Translations under genes and position numbers: made by a program
In this document: positions 1-8,882 of the stretch, in pieces
Position numbering within the stretch: position 1 is the stretch's first letter
Layout: every line of letters begins with the position of its first letter
NCBI GenBank assembly: GCA_030705945.1
Contig: JAUZPS010000077.1
Coordinates: 1 to 12,579, forward strand
Direction of reading: 5' to 3'
Source of the DNA: Bacillota bacterium
GTDB taxonomy: Bacteria > Bacillota > Clostridia > Acetivibrionales > DSM-2933
DNA length: 12,579 bases
Notes under the pieces: model-generated
Database searches by the model: none
The model's input: only the letters and a program-made list of their open reading frames with translations
What the model was told of the DNA's origin: nothing

Positions 1-3000
1 CCATCATATTTATACAGAATGGTTTTATTTGCAGGGTCTGTCTGTGACGCTATCTTTCCTGTTATGCCATATGTGTAGTTGGAGGTGTTGCCCGCCTCAT
101 CGATTACGCTTGTCAATCGGCCGAAAACGTCATAACCATAATACGTAAATGTTCTATACTCTAAACCGGTTTTGCCCTGTATCTGGATTACCCCAGCTTC
201 ACTTGAAGCATGAAGCTTTCTGTCGGTCTGCCATATCTTTCTTCCAAGCGAATCATACCCATAATAGCAAGCATTTCCAACCTGATCTGTCTCTGAAGTC
301 ATTCTGCTTAACGCGTCATAGCTGTAGTAAACTGTTTTTGACTTCGGATCCGTCATAGAAAGCTTATTGCCGACCTCATCATAAGTGTAGCTAATAATGT
401 TTCCATAAGGATCTTTTGTTGAGGCAAGATTTCCCATAACATCATAAGTAAACTCAGCGCGTCCGCCTTTTCTGTTAACTCTCGCGGTATTTCTTCCGAG
501 CTCGTCATATTCAGCTGTTGCAGATTTGCCTAAAGGATCGGTGTCTTTTATTATTCTTCCGAAAGGATCATAATTATATTTCCATACATTATTCTCCACA
601 TCGGTTTTTGATACCATGTTGCCCATGGAATCATATTGATAAGTGGTATTATTCCCCATAGTATCGGTTTGAATATATGGGCGTCCGAATACGTCGCTGA
701 TACTTATGGTTTTGTCGCCTAATGAATTTGTTTCTGTCACTCTGTCAAGATTAAATGATCCTTGCGCATATGAATCATATGCATAGGAAAGAGTTCTTTC
801 CATACTGCCGCCGGAGGAATTTTTGAGTCCGACGCCATCAACTATCTGCAATACCCTGCCTATCTGATCGTAGGTAGTTCGTGTAACCTTTCCCGATGTA
901 TCGGTTGTCTCCACAACACTTCCACTTGCATTGTAAACAGTGGACTTAACTGCCCCCGTATACTTATTTCCATCTGTAAAGCTTGAACTTTCAAACTCAG
1001 GCCTTGAAAGCGCATCATATTGAGTATAGCTTTCTCTGACAAGAGAATCGTTATAGAGCTGGAACTCGTAAATTCTTGCGCAGTCATCAATATCAGGCAA
1101 ATCTATAAATAATCTCACATACCTTGCGTTAAATGTCTGCACCCTTCTGTCTGTAATTCCAAGAGTATTGCCCTTTACAACATCAATATCCTTCCAATTG
1201 TTTATACCATCAGGACTTGCCTGCAAGCGGAAATCCCTTGTATAGAGATTGCTATATCCGCTTCCTGAACCGCTTTCATGCACAACCTTCCACCGGTTTA
1301 TGTTCATTACTCTTCCTAAATCAACCTGGAGCCATGAGTTAGATCCATAACCGTAGTTTGTGCACCATTTATCATGTATGCTGCCGGTATCCGCATAGGT
1401 AGTGCCGTTAACTGCATTGGCGGCAGATTCATAACTTAACTCTTTGCTTGCAGTAGCAGGTTTCCCAAGCGCCAGATTTTTATCGATAAGGTTCTGGCTG
1501 TCATAATTTGATAGAGCGCCTGAAACTCTGTTTTTAACTGTTACAATGTTTTTTACACCCTGGGATGTAGCAACAAATGAGTAATTGGTTTCTGTAACAT
1601 TCCCAAGAGGATCTGTCATTTTTGTTACTCTGTTTGCTCCGTCATACTCATATAGAGTTGTGTTTTTTCTTTCGTCGACAGCCTTAATCTTATTACCTAA
1701 CGCATCATATGCAAATTCCTTTGTCTTGCCGTTCGGATCTGTTGATTTGACAAGGCGGCCCATTACATCATATTCATTTGTGATGGTCTTGCCAAATGTA
1801 TTGGTAATCTTCAATACATTACCGCGTGGATCATATTCCTTTGTAGTCTTCTTCTCTTTATTTTTGTTATCGGCAAAATAGCTTATCTTTTCTTCCACCA
1901 TAAAGCCTTGAGCGTTTGTTTTATTCTGTGTCGTCTTAACCACTGAGCCGTCAAGGTAATCTTTCTGAATTGTCACATCGTATTTAAGTGTACCTTCGGT
2001 TATTATGTCATAATCAAAGTCCTGTTTTATCGTGATGCTTTTTCCGGTATTATCCGTCGCTCCGACCCCATCCTGAATAGAAATAACCCTTCCAAGAGTA
2101 TCATACGTGTACTGTGTCTTTTTACCTACAGGATTTGTTACTTCCTTAAGGAAACCTGAAGTGTCATACGCATAGGTGAGCTTTTTGGTTTTTGAAACGC
2201 CGCCTTCGAGTAAAGAAACGGATTCTTCCGACGTCCTGTTCATCGAATCGTACACAGTCGTATTTATTGAACCTATTGGATTTGTTACCTGAATTTTATA
2301 TATCTTCTTACCTGTAGTTGAATCAGTGGTTAATAGATAAGAAGTTGCGGTTATATTACCTAACGGATCTGTCTTTTTCACGATCCTTCCCAATTTGTCA
2401 TACTGATAGGTCGTTTTATTTCCGCACGCATCTGTTTCTTCAATTTTATTTCCAACAGAATCATATTTAGCTGTAAATACTCTTCCTACCGCATCGGTAT
2501 TCGTTATCAACTTGCCCAAGGAGTCGTAAGTATTGTAAACTGTTTTTCCATTTGCATTGGTCATTGATGTCAGATCGGAAGCAAAATTATAGCTATATGA
2601 ATTTGAATTTCCCAGTTCATCAATTTCATACACTGTCTGGTTATTGTAGTTTCTGACTTTGTATGAGCTCAGGCTTCTACCCATGTATGCAGTTATTAAC
2701 ACATTCTGCTCACTGCTTGTCCTATTGGTTACGATATAATTGTAGCTTACGCTCTTTACCAGAGACATATCGTTTCCGTTTGCATCCTTGTAGCCATCCC
2801 CGATAATGGATGTGATAGTCCTTCCAATCCCGTCATAGGCGAATGAATTCTTGAAATTCTTAGGATCCACAACACTTAATGTTTTACCGAGCCCATTGAA
2901 TGTATATAGTGTTGCCTCTTCCTTAAGAGTACCGTTTTTATAGTATTGTACGGTTGATTTAACCGTTCTTCCCATTGCGTCTTTTTCATTTTGAGTGACT

Positions 3001-6000
3001 TTACCTGACGGCTCGGTAACTTTCTGAACTTCCTTATACTGATTATTGCTCACGAAGACCTTTGAATATTCAGTCCTTGTTATCTTGCCTTCCCTGTCAA
3101 TCACTTTTGTTAATCGCATTCCACCATCATATTCATATCTGGTGTAATTGCCTTTTTCATCTTTTTCTTCAATAACTTTACCCTGAGCATTATAAAGCTT
3201 GGTGGTCACATAGCCTTCTGGGTCGGTTTTAGAAGCTTCCTGGTTGTTTTTATCGTATGTGTATGTTGTTGTAATATCCTCAGATGCAGCATTGGGTCCT
3301 GGTACAAAACGTTCAGCAATATTCTTTACCAAGTTGCCCGCCTTGTCATATTCATACCGTGTACCTTTAATCTTTAATCCTGTAGGGTCATAAGCATATT
3401 CTGTCTTTAACTTCGATTTGTTGTTATATGTATATACAAATTTGGCAAACCTATCATCCGTTGATTCCACGACCCGTCCTATATCATCATAGCTTTCAAA
3501 AAAGCTTGATATTGGGCCGGAGTTTGATCTTATTACAGTGTTTGTTCTGTCATTATATATATCATTGTAATAGAAAGTCGACGTGTCAAATAAAATTACG
3601 CTACTTGCAGGATCAGCCTGTACAGTTTTTTTGTATTCGCTGGTTGATTTGATCAGTCCGTTTGTCAGGATTCCTGTATCAGGAGTTCCAGAAGCAGGTC
3701 CGTTATAATAATCATAGGTTTTATAATTTCCTATTGCGTCTGTTACCTTTAGAAGTTTTCTGCCGGTAGTATCGTACTCATACTTAGTTGTATAACCACC
3801 TTTATCTTTTTGAGTAAGTGTATTTCCATAAGCATCATAAGTTGTGGTTGTTGTATATCCCAGATTGTCAGTCTCTACGCTTGGCAGGTATTCGCTGTTG
3901 CAGTCCTTTGTTGTTTTATACCCATATGGATCTGTAATTATTTCCCTTGTCGCCACGATGGTGTTGTCATTTTGCGCAGTTTCATAATCTTTTGCCGCCT
4001 GTGAATCTTTGGTCAGGTTTGTCACATCGATCCATGTCGCGTTATCTTTAGTATAATAATAGTTATGCTGGGTAACGTTGCCTAGATCATCAGTTTCGCT
4101 TATTGATTTGTAATTGATATTGAAATTGATTGTTGATGAAGTTGACGTATTTGAGAATGTACCGTTGTCGTTCAGAATTTTTCTTGTAGTGTTTACTGTC
4201 CTGCTACTACCGTTAAATGCATAGTTTTTTACATTGCCCTCGCCATCAGTCTGGCTTGTCATCCTGCCCTGGCTGTCATAAACCATCTTTGCGGTGGATA
4301 CGCCATTACCGTTAACAATTTCGTTTACCCTATTGTTTGAATCATATTTATATGTTGTAGTATTTCCATCTGGATCAGTCACACCTGTAAGGTTCAGATT
4401 GGCGTCATAAACGTACTTGGCTTCACGGCCTGTAAAATCATATGCTCTCCCAATCATACCGTTTGAAAGATATTCGAAATTGATGCTTCTCCCAAACTGG
4501 TCAGTAACCGCGACATACCTATCATTTGAATATATTATGTTGTTAACATTGTCATATCTGTCCTTGATGGTTATTAGTTTACCATTCCTGAAGATCAGTT
4601 TGGACAAGTCATCCATTCTTGTAACTATGTAATCAGTCCCGCTCTTTTCAACTTTGTCCCTTGATGAGCTTTTGGGCGCTGTAAGAACCCCATTTTTATT
4701 GTTGAAATGAACTTTTGAACCTGATGGGTATGTAACATCCACAGATCCATCGGAATTTTCGTTCAGCGAAGCGTCGAAGTTGGTCCTGAATCCATTACCT
4801 ATAAATTTCTTTTCAGTATTAGTCATTGAATTATATGTTCTTTGTAATATTACATCCAACGCCTTACCCTTTATTTCAATATCATTGGTACTTTCATTAT
4901 AACTTCCCGTCAAAAGGTCAAAACCGTCTCCTGTAAAATACGCTCCTCCAAAAGTTGAGTCTACGCCAAAGTTATTAGGAGAATTCAGAAAGGTTTCCCA
5001 TGTACTCTTGTCACTTGTAGCAGTATTTGAGACTCCTACACTGATTGATGAGCTGCTCGTAGTACCTTTACTGTTAATGAGATCACAAGTATATGTATAG
5101 TTTCCTGTACCCTTATTTTTTACAATATAAGAAGCTGTCTGAGATGCAGGCGAATTATCGACAAGATTGCCCTGATAAATCAGCTTGCCGTTCTCATATA
5201 ATTTCCATGATGTACCGTTATTCCCTGAAGCCATGTTCATTGTTATCTTGTAATTGCCGTCCCAATCGCTGTTATCATTGCTTAACACCGGAGTTCCCGG
5301 CTTTGCTGTGAACCTTGGAGCCGCGCTTGGAACAGGCGTAGGAACGTATGGTCCATATGTCCCCATATTAATATCCATTGGGTCGCTGGAAGTTACTCCG
5401 GCTGCATTAACAAGTTCACATGTATATGTATAAGTTCCCGATCCTCTGTATTTAAAATACACTGTATCGTATTGCGCTCCTGGACTGGCTTCTGTGAGTC
5501 CTCTTGAGCTTATCAGAACGCCGTTCTCGTAAAGCCTCCATGTATTTCCATTAACTCCGCTATCAAGACTCATGTGAACGCTGTAATCGCCATTTGGTCC
5601 GGTACTGTATGATAAAACAGGAACGCCAGGCTTATTTAGAACAGGAGTATTTTTTACTACAACAGTAATCTTATCGCTTGTTGTGTCTCCATAGGCATTG
5701 GTCAATTTGGCAGTGTACTCATAGGTACCGGGACTCTTACCCGCTATATCATAAAAAGCCACCTGGTTGTAAGGAGAACAATCCGTCAATGGCGCTGTAT
5801 ATATTGCAGTTCCATTTTCATAGAGAGTCCATGAAGTGGCGTTATTTCCGTTCAGGATATTCATTGTGACACGATAGCTGGAGCTGTTGTCAAAGTTATT
5901 ATGGCTTAGGTAAACTTTAGTAGGAACCCCTGCCGCCGGATTGTATATTGAAGTTGGATTGGGATATGGAGTAACCTGCGGTGGAATTGGAGTCGTACTC

Positions 6001-7109
6001 ATTATATCCAGCTTTTTAACAGATATGTTATAAAATTTGACCTCCGTCGGGTAATTCGGACTTTGGGCCCAAAAGCCTATCAACCCACTGGTTGAAGAAG
6101 TGTTTTTGACCACATCTACCAGAGTGTCGTCAACATACAGGCATAACATGCTTCCTTTGACAACAATCTTTTCTTTATATTTTGTATTCATATTTATCCC
6201 GATATATTTGCTGCTTAGTTTTGTCTGCGCTCCTGTTGCCAGGTTGCATAGAAACAATTCCGTGCATCCATTTGACGAGTTTAATGCCCAAGCATACATG
6301 CTTACGCCTGCATTGTATCGGAAAACAAGTCCTGCAGAAGCTGCCATTGGCAAGACATACCCTTCCAGAGTATAATCCCCATACGCAAAGGCGTTTAGAT
6401 TCTTGTTAATATTGTACTGCGCTGTGCTGGTAGCAGTAACATAGATACCTTCTTCTTGATAATTTTTCCTATCTCCGGTATTATTGTTCCAATTGAAGAA
6501 TAGCATTCTATCATATTTAAAATTTTCTTCAAAGACCACATTGCTGTCAATTTTAACGACATCCCATTGTTGACCATAGCTCATGCTGGTGTTGATGCAA
6601 AGTGTATTGTTTTGGTCGTAAGACAATCTATATCCCGAAGTCGCAGCTGCGCATTCGATAAAGCTATACCCGTATTGTGCTGGTACTATTCTCCATTTTG
6701 CTCCATCTAAATTAGCAGAAGTTGACGCAGGAAGCATGGATACTGTACTGTTAGCTGTTGATCCAACGAGTATTCTGTCCCCATACTGAAATGTGACAGT
6801 ACCATCAGAATTGGATATAGCTTTTATCTTTGTTCCCGCAGATCTTGTTGCATCATAATTGTTCCCACCATACCCATACGCGAAGGCATATGTGCCATCA
6901 ACAATACGAAGCCAAGAATTTTCCATCCCCTGATAATTCAGGAGCATGTTATTCCTGAATGAATAGTATGTGTCCCCTTGAGTTGAACCAGTAGTTCCCG
7001 TGCTGGCTGCGTCCGCAAAAATCGGCGTAATAAGTGTATTGGTGACTAAAATTGTAATAATCAGAACAAAGCTGATTATTTTTCGAATAATACTTTTGTA
7101 CGTTTCCAT
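1..7109 (-). CDS. Giant secreted RHS/YD-repeat protein with lectin-like, Ig-like and F5/8 C domains (partial)
   Basis: An uninterrupted frame runs from ATG at 7109 to the left edge, giving 2369 codons without the C-terminus. I checked the frame at seven points and found no break. A signal peptide covers about residues 1-34 (hydrophobic run, then IFADAAS). Approximate order: 40-185 possible beta-trefoil segment with a QQW motif; 190-366 concanavalin/LamG-like; Pro-rich linker; three Ig-like domains (393-486, 490-578, 600-693); 711-910 RHS N-terminal region with the GFDLLTGSYNE signature; YD array to about 1866; F5/8 type C 1876-2017; YD array again to the edge. RHS proteins form beta-shells that often enclose a variable C-terminal toxin; that part, the RHS core end and any immunity gene are outside the window. 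Domains suggest a secreted glycan-binding protein, comparable in plan to Bacillus WapA but without visible WapA wall-binding repeats. It follows the phospholipase gene by 78 bp. RHS family is secure; toxin function is inference. Confidence 0.95.
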   Translation of the reverse strand, partial: METYKSIIRKIISFVLIITILVTNTLITPIFADAASTGTTGSTQGDTYYSFRNNMLLNYQGMENSWLRIVDGTYAFAYGYGGNNYDATRSAGTKIKAISNSDGTVTFQYGDRILVGSTANSTVSMLPASTSANLDGAKWRIVPAQYGYSFIECAAATSGYRLSYDQNNTLCINTSMSYGQQWDVVKIDSNVVFEENFKYDRMLFFNWNNNTGDRKNYQEEGIYVTATSTAQYNINKNLNAFAYGDYTLEGYVLPMAASAGLVFRYNAGVSMYAWALNSSNGCTELFLCNLATGAQTKLSSKYIGINMNTKYKEKIVVKGSMLCLYVDDTLVDVVKNTSSTSGLIGFWAQSPNYPTEVKFYNISVKKLDIMSTTPIPPQVTPYPNPTSIYNPAAGVPTKVYLSHNNFDNSSSYRVTMNILNGNNATSWTLYENGTAIYTAPLTDCSPYNQVAFYDIAGKSPGTYEYTAKLTNAYGDTTSDKITVVVKNTPVLNKPGVPVLSYSTGPNGDYSVHMSLDSGVNGNTWRLYENGVLISSRGLTEASPGAQYDTVYFKYRGSGTYTYTCELVNAAGVTSSDPMDINMGTYGPYVPTPVPSAAPRFTAKPGTPVLSNDNSDWDGNYKITMNMASGNNGTSWKLYENGKLIYQGNLVDNSPASQTASYIVKNKGTGNYTYTCDLINSKGTTSSSSISVGVSNTATSDKSTWETFLNSPNNFGVDSTFGGAYFTGDGFDLLTGSYNESTNDIEIKGKALDVILQRTYNSMTNTEKKFIGNGFRTNFDASLNENSDGSVDVTYPSGSKVHFNNKNGVLTAPKSSSRDKVEKSGTDYIVTRMDDLSKLIFRNGKLITIKDRYDNVNNIIYSNDRYVAVTDQFGRSINFEYLSNGMIGRAYDFTGREAKYVYDANLNLTGVTDPDGNTTTYKYDSNNRVNEIVNGNGVSTAKMVYDSQGRMTSQTDGEGNVKNYAFNGSSRTVNTTRKILNDNGTFSNTSTSSTINFNINYKSISETDDLGNVTQHNYYYTKDNATWIDVTNLTKDSQAAKDYETAQNDNTIVATREIITDPYGYKTTKDCNSEYLPSVETDNLGYTTTTTYDAYGNTLTQKDKGGYTTKYEYDTTGRKLLKVTDAIGNYKTYDYYNGPASGTPDTGILTNGLIKSTSEYKKTVQADPASSVILFDTSTFYYNDIYNDRTNTVIRSNSGPISSFFESYDDIGRVVESTDDRFAKFVYTYNNKSKLKTEYAYDPTGLKIKGTRYEYDKAGNLVKNIAERFVPGPNAASEDITTTYTYDKNNQEASKTDPEGYVTTKLYNAQGKVIEEKDEKGNYTRYEYDGGMRLTKVIDREGKITRTEYSKVFVSNNQYKEVQKVTEPSGKVTQNEKDAMGRTVKSTVQYYKNGTLKEEATLYTFNGLGKTLSVVDPKNFKNSFAYDGIGRTITSIIGDGYKDANGNDMSLVKSVSYNYIVTNRTSSEQNVLITAYMGRSLSSYKVRNYNNQTVYEIDELGNSNSYSYNFASDLTSMTNANGKTVYNTYDSLGKLITNTDAVGRVFTAKYDSVGNKIEETDACGNKTTYQYDKLGRIVKKTDPLGNITATSYLLTTDSTTGKKIYKIQVTNPIGSINTTVYDSMNRTSEESVSLLEGGVSKTKKLTYAYDTSGFLKEVTNPVGKKTQYTYDTLGRVISIQDGVGATDNTGKSITIKQDFDYDIITEGTLKYDVTIQKDYLDGSVVKTTQNKTNAQGFMVEEKISYFADNKNKEKKTTKEYDPRGNVLKITNTFGKTITNEYDVMGRLVKSTDPNGKTKEFAYDALGNKIKAVDERKNTTLYEYDGANRVTKMTDPLGNVTETNYSFVATSQGVKNIVTVKNRVSGALSNYDSQNLIDKNLALGKPATASKELSYESAANAVNGTTYADTGSIHDKWCTNYGYGSNSWLQVDLGRVMNINRWKVVHESGSGSGYSNLYTRDFRLQASPDGINNWKDIDVVKGNTLGITDRRVQTFNARYVRLFIDLPDIDDCARIYEFQLYNDSLVRESYTQYDALSRPEFESSSFTDGNKYTGAVKSTVYNASGSVVETTDTSGKVTRTTYDQIGRVLQIVDGVGLKNSSGGSMERTLSYAYDSYAQGSFNLDRVTETNSLGDKTISISDVFGRPYIQTDTMGNNTTYQYDSMGNMVSKTDVENNVWKYNYDPFGRIIKDTDPLGKSATAEYDELGRNTARVNRKGGRAEFTYDVMGNLASTKDPYGNIISYTYDEVGNKLSMTDPKSKTVYYSYDALSRMTSETDQVGNACYYGYDSLGRKIWQTDRKLHASSEAGVIQIQGKTGLEYRTFTYYGYDVFGRLTSVIDEAGNTSNYTYGITGKIASQTDPANKTILYKYD
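3..1049 (-). repeat. YD (RHS) repeat array, second block, continues past left edge
   Basis: Encodes further YD repeats after the F5/8 domain, including KVTRTTYDQIGRVLQIVDG, YQYDSMGNMVSKTD, YNYDPFGRIIKDTDPLGK and FTYDVMGNLASTKDPYGN. The last complete codons read LYKYD, so the array is still running when the window ends. No RHS core terminal signature (DPxGxxDGxNxYxYxxNxP type) is reached, so no tip domain can be named. Confidence 0.9.
1050..1484 (-). other. F5/8 type C (discoidin) domain inserted in the YD array
   Basis: Encodes about 142 residues beginning NLALGKPATAS, followed by AANAVNGTTYADTGS, the SWLQVDLGRVMNINRWKV core, a QASPDGINNWKDI segment and the ARYVRLFI-IYEFQLYN end. These are the ordered hallmarks of the F5/8 type C/CBM32 fold, which binds galactose-type glycans or phospholipid headgroups. 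It carries two cysteines (in KWCTNY and DDCARI). YD repeats flank it on both sides in the same frame, so it should project from the RHS shell as a surface loop domain. The ligand cannot be read from the sequence. Confidence 0.9.
1510..4510 (-). repeat. YD (RHS) repeat array, first block
   Basis: Encodes about 1000 residues of YD repeats with the classic pattern YxYDxxGRxxxxxDxxGN at roughly 20-residue spacing, for example TTYQYDKLGRIVKKTDPLGN and KYEYDTTGRKLLKVTDAIGN. Some units are longer and irregular, as is usual for RHS shells. Such repeats build a spiral beta-sheet cocoon. The DNA copies have diverged, so this is a protein repeat and not a near-identical DNA repeat. The block ends just before the inserted F5/8 domain. 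Confidence 0.9.
5031..5933 (-). repeat. Three tandem Ig-like domains within the RHS protein
   Basis: Three segments of roughly 90 residues share one pattern: (K)PG-P-LS start, an aromatic-rich strand, GxNxxxW-LYENG, then GTY-YT-xLxNxxGxTTS at the end. The matching cores are SWTLYENG, TWRLYENG and SWKLYENG. The pattern resembles the Ig-like/ChiA-N-type modules seen in clostridial glycan-active secreted enzymes. Copies 2 and 3 are separated by a Pro-rich linker (PTPVPSAAP), and another Pro-rich linker precedes copy 1. They probably act as spacer or binding stalks between the N-terminal lectin-like part and the RHS shell. Boundaries are approximate. Confidence 0.8.
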
Positions 7110-7119
7110 TCTTAAATTA

Positions 7120-7127
7120 CCCCCTTT
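7120..7127 (-). promoter_or_regulatory. Ribosome binding site of the RHS gene
   Basis: On the minus strand AAAGGGGG lies 10 nt before the ATG at 7109, a one-base variant of AAAGGAGG. It is the only good site nearby and supports this start. The whole 78-bp gap to the phospholipase stop (7110-7187) shows no stem-loop terminator and no convincing promoter, which favours co-transcription of both genes. Confidence 0.7.
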
Positions 7128-7187
7128 AAATTTAATAATTATGGTAAATAATATCACCCTAAATAAAATATGTTCTTTCTATCCCAG

Positions 7188-8783
7188 TCAGACTCCGCCA
7201 TTATAATTGTTTGTGACAACATTAACAATGACACCGCCTAGGCACCTCATGTTACCAAAACCATCCCAACCATACACATGGGTGTTAAATTCTCCCCCAA
7301 GTGGAGTAAGAGGCGGTAAATAATGCTTATATGCATCAACTGTGAATTGCCACTGATTGTTTCCGATGTATACGCCATCGTACCAGACGAGGTCATCTTG
7401 TCCTAAAACCGTACTCCATGTTGGAAACTGAACCTTTGAGACTCCATTAGGGTCTGTTACACCTGAGACAGTCACTGTATAAACAGTGGACCCCGGAGTA
7501 TAAGAATAGGTGACAGAAGCGGCTGTGGGACCTTCAGTATCGGAAGGCAATCCGTTCACATTCACAATCCATTGTTTTGTATTTTTATTGAGCATCATAT
7601 TAAGGGACTGACTGTATACTCCTACGCCATTGACGCTGATACTTACATCTTTTATTCTCCAGTCATCGCTCCAATAATCGTACACTTTTTTAATCCATAC
7701 TTGTCTTACATTTCTGGGATCAAGAGTCTTATCCCCGATATATAAGTAATACGGATCGTTATCCCCTGTTTCAAAATCATTGTATCCATCCTTGTCCAAC
7801 ATTTTCTCGTATACTCTTCCATCTGCAAACTTCATTCCGAAATATACATTATCATCTGTTCCACAAAGAGCATCCGTTGTTGTCGACACTTGGACCTTTA
7901 ATGCTCCAAAAGGCCTGTTCTCGTTTGCCGCGTCGAGATTCCATGAGTCTTTAAAACCACTGTAATCGCCTCTTTCAGCAGCCATTAAAAGAGCGGCTGA
8001 TTGAACGCACGAATCCCTGAAAGCCTGACTTATCCGATTGGTCCTGACACTATTTAAAAAACTTAACGCTTCACTGTAGGAAGCGCCGTTGCCTATGCCA
8101 AAAGATCTCATCAAACCTTCCCAACCAGTAGTTCCTGTCAGCTTGGTCACAGGTATATAACCATAAATTGTTGAAATATTCTGCGCAAAAAAGTCTGCGG
8201 GAAATTCGCCAAAATATGAATTTACTCCTGATGAGGTATAGCTTGAGCTGGATTTTCCCCCAAAATTTACCCAAACATAAGAATCTGCCGCCTTTTCCAA
8301 CTTCTGATGCAAATCCCTCCCTGAAGCGTTGTCCAAATATACCCCGCATTCAGGATAAACAAATGTGCCGTGACAGTTCATATCACCCATTACATGTGTC
8401 AGGTAACCAGCAGCAAACGCAATTTTTTTCTGATCTCCGGATGCAAGAGCATTTTTTAAAAGGGTAGCCGCAAATGTGCCTACACGATCATAATGAAACA
8501 CATCACCCCATGGCGCATACCCTCCGACTGCCATCCTCACTTCCGAATAACCCAGATCAGGTCCGACAGCGCCCCATGCAGCAACACCGGGATATGCTCT
8601 CATTGCCGCCGCGATTTTACTGTCAGACGGAAAACTTCCCCCGTAGCCATTTGCAGTCTGCTGCATAATTGTATAATGCGCGGCAGCTCCCCAGGCAAAT
8701 GCAGTCTGCTGAATAGCTACGAGCAGAAACCCGCAAAACAGCATTGAAACAAACAACTTTTTGATTAACGACATTTTTTTCAT
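7188..8783 (-). CDS. Secreted zinc-dependent phospholipase C with PLAT and GBS_Bsp-like domains
   Basis: Predicted to cleave phospholipid headgroups outside the cell (bacterial zinc PLC family, as in B. cereus PC-PLC and C. perfringens alpha-toxin). The 531-residue protein has a 30-residue signal peptide ending AFA, leaving Trp31 as mature residue 1, as the family requires for its metal site. Other ligands in order: His36, Asp76, His97, His130, Asp134, His138, His159, Glu163, so all nine are present. Residues about 293-411 look like a PLAT/C2-like domain (LKVQVSTT, YFGMKFADGR, DNDPYYLYIGD); 422-525 match a GBS_Bsp-like repeat (GVSKVQFPTWS, GQDDLVWYDG, FNTHVYGWDGFGN). The alpha-toxin also has a C-terminal PLAT-type membrane-binding domain; the added GBS_Bsp-like domain is extra. 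The metal motif is HX3DX3H rather than HX3DX5H. The start at 8783 is preferred over 8789 or 8810 because GGGGG sits 7 nt before it. First gene of a pair with the RHS protein. Substrate specificity and toxicity are not shown. Confidence 0.93.
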   Translation of the reverse strand: MKKMSLIKKLFVSMLFCGFLLVAIQQTAFAWGAAAHYTIMQQTANGYGGSFPSDSKIAAAMRAYPGVAAWGAVGPDLGYSEVRMAVGGYAPWGDVFHYDRVGTFAATLLKNALASGDQKKIAFAAGYLTHVMGDMNCHGTFVYPECGVYLDNASGRDLHQKLEKAADSYVWVNFGGKSSSSYTSSGVNSYFGEFPADFFAQNISTIYGYIPVTKLTGTTGWEGLMRSFGIGNGASYSEALSFLNSVRTNRISQAFRDSCVQSAALLMAAERGDYSGFKDSWNLDAANENRPFGALKVQVSTTTDALCGTDDNVYFGMKFADGRVYEKMLDKDGYNDFETGDNDPYYLYIGDKTLDPRNVRQVWIKKVYDYWSDDWRIKDVSISVNGVGVYSQSLNMMLNKNTKQWIVNVNGLPSDTEGPTAASVTYSYTPGSTVYTVTVSGVTDPNGVSKVQFPTWSTVLGQDDLVWYDGVYIGNNQWQFTVDAYKHYLPPLTPLGGEFNTHVYGWDGFGNMRCLGGVIVNVVTNNYNGGV

Positions 8784-8790
8784 AAACATT

Positions 8791-8796
8791 CCCCCT
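8791..8796 (-). promoter_or_regulatory. Ribosome binding site that decides the phospholipase start
   Basis: AGGGGG on the minus strand leaves 7 nt to ATG 8783. It would be only 1 nt from ATG 8789 and lies downstream of ATG 8810, so those two in-frame ATGs are unlikely starts. The choice also yields a normal KK-rich signal peptide start (MKKMSLIKK). Confidence 0.75.
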
Positions 8797-8837
8797 GAAA
8801 AAATAAACATACAAATATTTTACATAATTTGTATATC

Positions 8838-8860
8838 ATAATTTATACAGTGTAAATTAT
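8838..8860. promoter_or_regulatory. 11-1-11 dyad, candidate operator
   Basis: ATAATTTATAC, one centre base, then GTGTAAATTAT: eleven-base arms that pair at ten positions. It overlaps the candidate -10 and predicted transcription start of the phospholipase gene, the usual place for a repressor site. The regulator is unknown. AT-rich DNA produces dyads by chance, so support is moderate. Confidence 0.4.
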
Positions 8861-8861
8861 A
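8856..8861 (-). promoter_or_regulatory. Candidate -10 of the phospholipase/RHS transcript
   Basis: A perfect TATAAT on the minus strand, about 73 nt before the phospholipase ATG. The hexamer 17 bp upstream is CAAAAC, a poor -35, so the promoter would need an activator. The tandem repeat at 8883-8911 lies in the right place for that (about -34 to -62). Confidence 0.4.
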
Positions 8862-8882
8862 TATCAGATTCATTCAGCGTTT

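Noticed and set aside
1585..1881. Plus-strand open frame of 98 codons, and similar short frames across 149-7206
   Set aside because: They lie opposite strongly supported YD-repeat or N-terminal domain coding sequence and show no ribosome binding site or family motif.
3..4510. CRISPR or satellite-like DNA repeats
   Set aside because: The periodicity is in the protein (YD repeats); the DNA copies are diverged and have no constant repeat-spacer structure.
1..7109. Possible frameshifts or a pseudogene in the very long RHS reading frame
   Set aside because: Codon phase agrees at seven places from 5 to 6560 and domain motifs continue in one frame, so the gene looks intact within the window.
8071..8467. 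Overlapping open frames on both strands inside the phospholipase gene
   Set aside because: They overlap the catalytic domain, whose metal ligands are all present in the chosen frame.
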